Positions 6,685-11,444 of a stretch of 11,444 nt of DNA are shown piece by piece; within the stretch, counting starts at the first letter, position 1, and every line of letters begins with the position of its first letter. The notes under the pieces are model-generated. The model did not search any database. It was not told the DNA's origin and saw nothing but the letters and a program-made list of their open reading frames with translations. The DNA lies in contig CAVAJF010000008.1 of the NCBI GenBank assembly GCA_963588905.1, positions 1 to 11,444 on the forward strand, given 5' to 3'. This stretch comes from Butyricicoccus_A sp963588905 (GTDB lineage: Bacteria > Bacillota > Clostridia > Oscillospirales > Butyricicoccaceae). A program made the position numbers and the translations under genes.

Positions 6685-7041
6685 TTGCAATATTTCTATG
6701 CATTTATAACAGGAGGGACTATCTGCGCGCTGAGCCAGATTTTGATTGATAAGACCCAGCTGACACCGGCGCGGATTTTGACCGCCTATGTGGTGCTTGG
6801 CGTGATACTGACGGCGATTGGCGTGTATGAGCCGTTCAAAAACTGGGCAGGAGCGGGAGCAACCGTGCCGCTGCTGGGCTTTGGATGCACGCTGGCGGAA
6901 GGAGTCAGGGAGGCAGTGGGTCAGCAGGGACTGCTTGGTGCGTTTACCGGTGGCGTCAAAGCCGCGGCAGGCGGCATTTCGGCGGCGGTATTCTTTGGCC
7001 TGCTGACGGCAATTTTGTTTCAACCGGCAGATAAGAGCTGA
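6685..7041 (+). CDS. spoVAE: stage V sporulation protein AE (TTG start)
   Basis: This is the third SpoVA subunit, a small membrane protein related to SpoVAC and taking part in the same DPA channel. The 118-residue product matches SpoVAEb-type proteins (about 116). It has the YAFITGGTICALSQILIDKT start, LTPARILTAYVVLGVIL and an AGAGATVPLLGFG motif parallel to AGAGTLVPITGF in SpoVAC. The start is TTG at 6685, touching the spoVAD stop codon (TAA 6682-6684). AGGGTGAG (6671-6678) inside the end of spoVAD gives six-base spacing. No in-frame ATG or GTG gives the full conserved N-terminus. TTG and zero spacing suggest coupled, perhaps reduced, translation. No clear terminator follows the gene. Confidence 0.95.
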   Translation: MQYFYAFITGGTICALSQILIDKTQLTPARILTAYVVLGVILTAIGVYEPFKNWAGAGATVPLLGFGCTLAEGVREAVGQQGLLGAFTGGVKAAAGGISAAVFFGLLTAILFQPADKS

Positions 7042-7119
7042 AAAAAATGGGAGTGATTGGGGATAACAAAATTGATGAACAAAGAAACAAAAAAGCCTAT
7101 GTTCAACAGCAAGATTTTT

Positions 7120-7128
7120 TGGTATGAT
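7120..7128 (+). promoter_or_regulatory. extended -10 promoter candidate for the substrate-binding protein gene
   Basis: TGG precedes TATGAT (7123-7128), an extended -10 arrangement with one mismatch in the hexamer. The -35 is weak (TGTTCA at 7100-7105, 17-base spacer). Transcription from near 7135 would give a structured leader of about 135 bases. Confidence 0.5.
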
Positions 7129-7169
7129 ACGGGTGACAGAAGAAACAGTTCAAAAAAGTAACTGCTTTG

Positions 7170-7237
7170 CGAGGAGAGGGAATTTTTGCACATGCCGCGG
7201 CAGAAAAGAGAGACTCCTCGTTCATTGCAACAATGAA
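7170..7237 (+). promoter_or_regulatory. structured leader / possible operator before the sugar-binding protein
   Basis: CGAGGAG (7170-7176) pairs with CTCCTCG (7214-7220), enclosing the 10-bp palindrome TGCCGCGGCA (7193-7202). Directly adjacent is TTCATTG-CAA-CAATGAA (7221-7237), a perfect 7-bp inverted repeat with a 3-base centre. The last could be a repressor operator or an mRNA hairpin in the leader. Seven-bp repeats also arise by chance at this window size. Confidence 0.4.
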
Positions 7238-7269
7238 TCTGTGATGTAACAGAAAGAGAGGAAATAAGG

Positions 7270-8301
7270 ATGAAACTGAAGCGAACAATGGCGATTCTGA
7301 TGGCAGGCGTAACATGTGCTGGCGCATTGGCTGGCTGCGGCGGATCCGGTGATTCCGGTTCGGCGGCATCTAACAAGGACGGTTTGACCGAGCTGAACTT
7401 CGTTATGGCGTCCCGCGATGAATTTATGTCGTCGATTGAAGAGGCGATGGTAGCGGAAGCAGAACCGCTCGGCTACAAGATCGTATCGCAGGACGCGCAG
7501 AACGACTCGTCCAAGCAGATCCAGTACATTGAGACCGCAGTAAACGGCGGCGCAGACGCTGTTATTTGTCTGCCGGTTGATGCAGACGGTACGCAGTCTC
7601 TGATCGACGCGGTTGGCGAGAAGAATCTTGTATTCGTAAACCGTCCGCCTACGAATTATGAAGAGCTGGCAGCGGACAACGTAACCTACGTTGGCTCCAA
7701 CGAGGATACTTCCGGTTACTTCCAGGGCGAATATCTGGCAAACTACTTCAAGGAAAAGGGCCAGACGGAAGTGAAGTACCTGATGATTCAGGGCACACTG
7801 GGTCAGGTATCTACCACCAAGCGTTCGGAAGGCGTTATCAAGGCGCTGAAGGACAACGGCATCACGCCGGTAGAGGCTTCCGCTCCGGTTGTTGCGGACT
7901 ATGACCGCCCGACCGCACAGGAAATGATTCAGCCGCTGCTGACTTCCGGCAAGGAATTTGACTGCATCATTGCAAACAATGACGCAATGGCACTCGGCGC
8001 AGTAGAAGCATGCAAGGATGCTGGCGTGGACATCACGTTCCCAATCGTTGGTATCGACTGCACGGCTGACGGCGCAAAGGCTGTTCAGGATGGCGATATG
8101 GCTATGACCGTATTCCAGAATCCGGTAGGCCAGGGCAAGGGCGCAGTCATTGCTGCGGACAATATGATTAACGGCAAGAAGCTGGGAACTGGTATGGAAG
8201 ACCTCGGTGCACTGGATACTTCCGGCAAGGACTACAGCGATTCGATTTTCTGGGTTCCGTTTGAGCCGGTAACCAAGGATAACGTAGCCGATTACATGTA
8301 A
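7270..8301 (+). CDS. sugar ABC transporter substrate-binding lipoprotein (type I periplasmic-binding fold)
   Basis: This 343-residue exported lipoprotein should capture a sugar or polyol outside the membrane for an ABC importer. A basic N-terminus (MKLKRT), a hydrophobic stretch and lipobox LAGC (C23) form the signal peptide, followed by a Gly/Ser linker. The mature part has the two-lobed RbsB-like (Peripla_BP_4) pattern. Key stretches are QIQYIETAVNGGADAVICLPVDADG, NRPP in the first lobe, QGTLGQVSTTKRSEG, CIIANNDAMALGAVEACKDAG and PIVGIDCTADGAKAVQDG. The family includes ribose, galactose, xylose and inositol binders; the ligand cannot be read from sequence alone. AGGA (7259-7262) is seven bases before the ATG. 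No permease or ATPase gene follows: a terminator and a convergent regulator gene come next, so the partner genes must lie elsewhere or be shared. Codon use is strongly biased (AAG, GAC, CTG), suggesting high expression. Confidence 0.93.
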   Translation: MKLKRTMAILMAGVTCAGALAGCGGSGDSGSAASNKDGLTELNFVMASRDEFMSSIEEAMVAEAEPLGYKIVSQDAQNDSSKQIQYIETAVNGGADAVICLPVDADGTQSLIDAVGEKNLVFVNRPPTNYEELAADNVTYVGSNEDTSGYFQGEYLANYFKEKGQTEVKYLMIQGTLGQVSTTKRSEGVIKALKDNGITPVEASAPVVADYDRPTAQEMIQPLLTSGKEFDCIIANNDAMALGAVEACKDAGVDITFPIVGIDCTADGAKAVQDGDMAMTVFQNPVGQGKGAVIAADNMINGKKLGTGMEDLGALDTSGKDYSDSIFWVPFEPVTKDNVADYM

Positions 8302-8371
8302 TCAGACAGTTCCACTTTTCTCTTTCATAGTAGACTCGTTCTCTCAGAACCTGTCGCTTGACTTTTGATGC

Positions 8372-8406
8372 TTTGATTGCCTGCTTGGGATTTTAGGGCA
8401 GTCAAA
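8372..8406 (+). other. hairpin upstream of the terminator
   Basis: TTTGATTGCCT (8372-8382) pairs with GGGCAGTCAAA (8396-8406), 11 consecutive pairs with two wobbles and a 13-base loop. No T-run follows, so it is not itself a terminator. It may protect the 3' end of the binding-protein mRNA. Confidence 0.6.
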
Positions 8407-8418
8407 ACAACGCGGCAT

Positions 8419-8471
8419 AGCAGCTGTTGTTTGTCTCATCCCCCAATGAGACGGACAATGGCTGCTTTTTT
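8419..8471 (+). terminator. intrinsic terminator after the substrate-binding protein gene
   Basis: AGCAGC (8419-8424) pairs with GCTGCT (8461-8466). The inner stem continues with wobbles to GTCTCAT / ATGAGAC around a CCCCCA loop, about 21 pairs in all. A T-run follows (8466-8471). Confidence 0.93.
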
Positions 8472-8545
8472 ATGTGGGGAAACCGCAAAAACAAAATAGA
8501 TAAACTAAAAGCAGAAATGCGCAATTTTGGCGCAAACTCTCGACA

Positions 8546-8579
8546 GAAAAAAGACCGGAGCACAGTTGCTTCGGTCTTT
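8546..8579 (-). terminator. intrinsic terminator of the araC-type gene
   Basis: Plus-strand AAAGACCG (8550-8557) pairs with CGGTCTTT (8572-8579), and the stem extends inward to a CAGT loop (8563-8566). Read on the minus strand it ends in a T-run (complement of the A-run at 8547-8552). It sits a few bases past the stop of the regulator gene. Confidence 0.9.
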
Positions 8580-8584
8580 GTCAG

Positions 8585-9463
8585 TTAAAACAGTTCCATG
8601 TCGTTGCTGGCGAGTACGTTGCCGCTCTGCTGCTGCGTGCGGTAGGTTTTCGGTGTACATCCGACCTTGCGCGTGAATACATTGATAAAGCTGCTTGCGG
8701 AGCCGTAGCCGACTTCGTAGGCGATTTCTGCTACGGATTTTCGGCTGTGCGTCAGCAGCCGCTGTGCTTTTTCTAAGCGGGTGTTGATGATGTATTCGGA
8801 AGGAGAATAGCCGGTCTGCTTTTTAAACAGATGCGATAAGTAGTACGGACTGAAGTTTGTCAGCTGAGACAGATCGTCCAGCGTGATGGGTTCTCCGACG
8901 TGCGCGAGAATATAGCGAATGGCTTCGCTGATTGGCGCGTTCTCTTCGATGGGTGGAACGGCAGATAGAGAAAGCTTGTATAAAAGTTGTGTAATCCACG
9001 TGGAAATGTATAAAGGAGGCTGTACGGTACCTTTTTCATGCATCAATGCGGTTTCATATAGCTCTTTGCCGATTTCCATGTTTTCATCCTGACGGAATAC
9101 AGGGCCGCCGTTCAGCTCAATGACATATTCGACCAGCGCATGAGAATTGCCGCCGTCAAAATGGATGTAGACGAACTCTGTGCCGTCGTGAGAGCGGTAG
9201 TAATGCGGATTGACACAGTCGAGCAGTAAAACATCACCCTTGTGAATCGTATAGGACTTGTGCTTGTATTTGACATCCATTTCGCCGTTGCGCACAAACA
9301 GCAGCAGAGCTTCCGGATAGCTGTCTCGATCCATATAGTATTGCCCGGTGCAGTAGTAGTGGCCGCACCAAGTCATATAGATCAGGTTCTTTCTCGCAAA
9401 TTCTGACGGCTGAAACGTCGAGCAATGGGATTGCGGAAGGATGCCTGGATCAACACTTTTCAT
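8585..9463 (-). CDS. AraC-family transcriptional regulator with N-terminal cupin
   Basis: The 292-residue protein has an AraC_binding-type beta-barrel sensor domain at about 20-110 (LFVRNGEMDV, HKGDVLLLD, PHYYRSHDG) and a C-terminal double helix-turn-helix at about 178-275. The first HTH is in ITLDDLSQLTNFSPYYLSHLF. The second lies in SVAEIAYEVGYGSASSFINVF and runs into the P-x-x-YR end motif (CTPKTYR), as in AraC/XylS proteins. A short tail follows. On the minus strand AGGTG lies seven bases before the ATG. The gene is divergent from the oxidoreductase gene with a 276-bp shared control region, and convergent with the binding-protein gene. Such cupin-AraC proteins usually activate nearby sugar genes on binding the sugar or a product. 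It probably controls the oxidoreductase/TIM-barrel operon, perhaps also the binding protein. Confidence 0.94.
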   Translation of the reverse strand: MKSVDPGILPQSHCSTFQPSEFARKNLIYMTWCGHYYCTGQYYMDRDSYPEALLLFVRNGEMDVKYKHKSYTIHKGDVLLLDCVNPHYYRSHDGTEFVYIHFDGGNSHALVEYVIELNGGPVFRQDENMEIGKELYETALMHEKGTVQPPLYISTWITQLLYKLSLSAVPPIEENAPISEAIRYILAHVGEPITLDDLSQLTNFSPYYLSHLFKKQTGYSPSEYIINTRLEKAQRLLTHSRKSVAEIAYEVGYGSASSFINVFTRKVGCTPKTYRTQQQSGNVLASNDMELF

Positions 9464-9739
9464 TTTTTTACACCTCTATTTCTTTCAAAGCAAATACGAT
9501 GAATTCTATAGCAACCACGCGTATTTACCATTTGCACTTCTTAGATTATACTAGTTTCAGAAAGAACACAAGGAACAAAAACAACAAATAAACGTAGTAA
9601 TATTTGTTGAAAATGACAATACTGCTGGCTCGATTGAAAAAGCAAACAAGCGACAATCGAAAGCAAAGTGTTCTGGATTTGTTGAGACCATTCAAGTTAT
9701 TTTAAAACAAAGTGAGAAACAGGAAAGGAAGTAACTATT
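9464..9739. promoter_or_regulatory. divergent control region with candidate AraC operators
   Basis: This AT-rich gap holds three same-orientation copies of AAAGCAAA (9487-9494, 9639-9646, 9661-9668); the last two start exactly 22 bp apart, about two helical turns. It also has inverted repeats CAACAAATA / TATTTGTTG (9582-9590 / 9601-9609) and TCGATTG / CAATCGA (9630-9636 / 9654-9660). On the plus strand only a weak -10 (TATTTT 9699-9704) is seen and no good -35, as expected for an activator-dependent promoter. Confidence 0.6.
9545..9573 (-). promoter_or_regulatory. putative promoter of the araC-type gene
   Basis: On the minus strand TATAAT (9550-9545) is a perfect -10. A 17-base spacer places CCTTGT (9573-9568) at -35, a poor match; TTGTGT at 15 bases is the alternative. 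The start would fall about 75 bases before the regulator's ATG. Confidence 0.5.
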
Positions 9740-10918
9740 ATGTACATTGGCGAGAAATTGATTGACAGACCGTTCCGTTGGGGTATCGTTGGCGGAGGCA
9801 AGACCTCTCAGGTAGGCTACAAGCATCGTCTGGGCGCTATGCGCGACAACACCTCTTTTGTTCTGAAGGCTGCTGCATTCGACGTAGACGCAGAGCGCTG
9901 CAAGGAGTTTGGCCGCAACCTGTGCATGGATGAGGATCGCTGCTATCCGGATTACAAGACCATGTTCGAGGAAGAGGCAAAGCGCGAGGACGGCATCGAA
10001 GTTGTTGACGTAGCAACCCCGAACTTCCTGCACTACGAAGTAACCAAGGCTGCTCTGGAAGCTGGCCTGCATGTTATCTGCGAGAAGCCGCTGTTCTTTG
10101 AAGTAGAGCAGGGCGAGGAAATCAAGAAGCTGGCTGAGGAAAAGGGCAAGATCGTTGCTGTTACCTATGGCTTCTCCGGTTTTGAACTGCTGCAGCAGAT
10201 GCGCGCGATGGTAACCTCCGGCAAGCTGGGCAAGATCAACATGATCGACCTGCGCTATGCACACGGCTTTGGCTGCGATCCGGAAGGCGACGTAAAGTCT
10301 GAGGGTCAGAAGTGGCGCGTAGATCCGTCCAAGGTAGGTAAGGCATTCGTTCTGGGCGACCTGTCCACCCATACCTACTACATGTCTCAGCTCATCTGCC
10401 CGGATCAGAAGCTGAAGCAGGTTCTGTGTGACCGTCAGGCATTCGTTGGTTCCCGTTACCCGCTGGAAGACAACGCTTACGTTCTGATGCGTTACGAAGA
10501 CGGCGCTGTTGGCCGTATGTGGTGCTCCTGCGTAAACGCTGGCGACATGTCCTCTCAGCACATCCGCATCGTTGGTTCCAAGGCTTCTCTGGAGTGGAAC
10601 GACATGCATCCGGACGTTGTTAAGTATCAGGTACAGGGTCAGCCGGAGCAGCTGCTGTACCGCGGCATGGATTACCTCGATCCGGCAGCACAGGAAGACG
10701 AGCGTCTGGGCGCACTGCACTACACCGGCCTGATCGAGTCCTGGTCCAACCTGTACAAGCGCTTTGCCGTTGTTATGGCTGCTAAGGATCGCGGCGATGA
10801 AGAGACCGTAAAGAGCGTAATCTATCCGGATCTGGAGCACGGCATCGACGGCATCAAGTGGATCAATGCTTGTGCAGAGTCCGCTGATAAGGGCGCTGTT
10901 TGGGTAGACGTAAAGTAA
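9740..10918 (+). CDS. Gfo/Idh/MocA-family NAD(P)-dependent oxidoreductase
   Basis: Members oxidise or reduce a hydroxyl of a sugar, inositol, amino sugar or glycoside with NAD(P). The 392-residue product has an N-terminal Rossmann fold with WGIVGGGKTSQVGYKHR (14-30) and a DVATPNFLHYE segment. ICEKPLFF carries the catalytic-type E115-K116-P117. GDLSTHTYYM (206-215) gives the D207-x3-H211 pair of the usual D-x3-H active-site pattern. The GGG..S..GY.HR opening and the length of about 390 point to the larger subgroup found in carbohydrate loci, often beside TIM-barrel isomerases, rather than to classical inositol 2-dehydrogenase (about 340). The substrate is not predictable from sequence. AGGAAAGGAAG (9721-9731) precedes the ATG. 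Codon use is very biased (nearly all Lys AAG), suggesting high expression. It is first in an operon with the TIM-barrel gene, 63 bases downstream, with a strong hairpin between them. Confidence 0.93.
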   Translation: MYIGEKLIDRPFRWGIVGGGKTSQVGYKHRLGAMRDNTSFVLKAAAFDVDAERCKEFGRNLCMDEDRCYPDYKTMFEEEAKREDGIEVVDVATPNFLHYEVTKAALEAGLHVICEKPLFFEVEQGEEIKKLAEEKGKIVAVTYGFSGFELLQQMRAMVTSGKLGKINMIDLRYAHGFGCDPEGDVKSEGQKWRVDPSKVGKAFVLGDLSTHTYYMSQLICPDQKLKQVLCDRQAFVGSRYPLEDNAYVLMRYEDGAVGRMWCSCVNAGDMSSQHIRIVGSKASLEWNDMHPDVVKYQVQGQPEQLLYRGMDYLDPAAQEDERLGALHYTGLIESWSNLYKRFAVVMAAKDRGDEETVKSVIYPDLEHGIDGIKWINACAESADKGAVWVDVK

Positions 10919-10931
10919 GATTGATGCATTC

Positions 10932-10957
10932 GCTATCGGGGCAATTGCCCCGATAGC
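10932..10957 (+). other. perfect intercistronic hairpin
   Basis: GCTATCGGGGC (10932-10942), loop AATT, GCCCCGATAGC (10947-10957): 11 perfect pairs with a GC-rich core, and the whole 26 bases are palindromic. TTCTC follows, with no T-run, so it is a poor terminator. A 3'-end stabiliser for the oxidoreductase message or a partial attenuator is more likely. It lies directly upstream of the next gene's ribosome binding site (GGAGG 10969-10973). Confidence 0.85.
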
Positions 10958-10981
10958 TTCTCAAAATTGGAGGATATACCG

Positions 10982-11444
10982 ATGAAACTTTCTATTTGTA
11001 CCGATGTATTTGGCAAGATCCCGCTGACTGAGATGCTGGATAAGGTCGTAGCTTACGGTCTGGATGCTGTAGAGCTGACAGCTGGCGGCTGGGGCGGCTG
11101 CAACTTTATCGAGTCCGCTGAGGAGTACATCAACGACGATGCAAAGCGCGAAGCATTCCTGAAGGAAATCAAGAGCCGCGGTCTGGAGATCTCCGCGCTG
11201 AACTGCTCCGGCAACCCGCTGATCGACACCCCGATGGGTCATGAGCACTCCAAGACCATGCGTGACACCATGGTTCTGGCTGGCAAGCTGGGTGTTGACA
11301 CCGTTGTTACCATGTCTGGTCTGCCGGCAGGCGCACCGGGCGACAAGACCCCGAACTGGTTTGTATCTACCGTTTCGTGGCCGGATTTTGACGGCTTCTC
11401 TTACATGAAGGAAGGCGTAAAGTATCAGTGGGAGACCGCTGCTG
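10982..11444 (+). CDS. sugar phosphate isomerase/epimerase-like TIM-barrel protein, 3' end outside window
   Basis: The first 154 codons are open to the window end with no stop. The ATG follows GGAGG (10969-10973) by eight bases. The protein begins MKLSICTDVFGKIPLTEML, as in AP-endonuclease-2-like TIM-barrel (xylose isomerase-like) proteins. YGLDAVELTAGGWGG, GLEISALNCSGNPL and GVDTVVTMSGLPAG are further family stretches, followed by GDKTPNW. These metal-dependent enzymes act on keto sugars and inositol derivatives (isomerases, epimerases, dehydratases). The C-terminal half, which carries most metal ligands, is missing, so activity cannot be judged. It likely acts after the upstream oxidoreductase, rearranging or splitting the keto product. 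Codon bias matches the upstream gene. Confidence 0.9.
   Translation, partial: MKLSICTDVFGKIPLTEMLDKVVAYGLDAVELTAGGWGGCNFIESAEEYINDDAKREAFLKEIKSRGLEISALNCSGNPLIDTPMGHEHSKTMRDTMVLAGKLGVDTVVTMSGLPAGAPGDKTPNWFVSTVSWPDFDGFSYMKEGVKYQWETAA

Noticed and set aside
7042..7119. Terminator expected after spoVAE
   Set aside because: I looked for a hairpin plus T-run and found none convincing in this A-rich stretch.
8472..8545. Possible small gene or RNA between the two convergent terminators
   Set aside because: No ribosome site with an open frame of useful length and no stable structure visible.
9634..9647. Catabolite-response (cre)-like sequence TGAAAAAGCAAACA
   Set aside because: Two mismatches to the cre consensus, including loss of the central CG; better explained as part of the AAAGCAAA repeat.
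9692..10840. Minus-strand open frame of 382 codons opposite the oxidoreductase gene
   Set aside because: Produced by the strong codon bias of the plus-strand gene; the plus-strand frame has clear Rossmann and EKP motifs.

Overview
The window looks like chromosomal DNA from a spore-forming, low-to-mid GC Firmicute of the class Clostridia. The complete three-gene spoVAC-spoVAD-spoVAE operon behind a sigma-G-type promoter marks an endospore former. The purine-rich ribosome binding sites, consensus sigma-A promoters and intrinsic terminators fit the same group. The mix of genes and base composition would suit a gut Oscillospiraceae/Butyricicoccaceae-like organism, but that placement is inference. 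Nothing looks like a phage, insertion sequence or CRISPR array. No intergenic stretch exceeds 300 bases.

Left part (1-3642): the 3' half of a tRNA-Leu (anticodon CAG) with encoded CCA and a strong terminator, then rtcB (RNA 3'-phosphate ligase), a small three-helix membrane protein of unknown function with its own promoter, two tandem structured elements, and a zinc-ribbon membrane protein with a 24-residue tandem repeat. That last gene has a good sigma-A promoter whose -10 lies inside one arm of a 9-bp inverted repeat.

Middle (3504-7041): a perfect consensus sigma-A promoter drives a lone glgA (glycogen synthase), which ends at a strong terminator. The spoVA operon starts directly after it. 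SpoVAC, SpoVAD and SpoVAE form the channel that carries dipicolinic acid into the developing spore and releases it at germination.

Right part (7042-11444): a sugar-catabolism region. It has a lipoprotein substrate-binding protein of the ribose/inositol type without its permease or ATPase in view, a convergent AraC-type regulator, and, divergent from the regulator, a Gfo/Idh/MocA oxidoreductase followed by a sugar phosphate isomerase/epimerase-like TIM-barrel gene that runs off the window. The 276-bp divergent control region has three copies of AAAGCAAA (two exactly 22 bp apart) and two inverted repeats, which makes it the likely target of the AraC protein. The oxidoreductase/TIM-barrel pair suggests oxidation followed by isomerisation or elimination on a sugar, inositol or glycoside. 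The binding protein and these two enzymes share a codon bias typical of highly expressed genes.

I see no clearly new multi-gene system. The most promising leads are the AraC/oxidoreductase/TIM-barrel locus with its operator array, and the repeat-bearing zinc-ribbon membrane protein.
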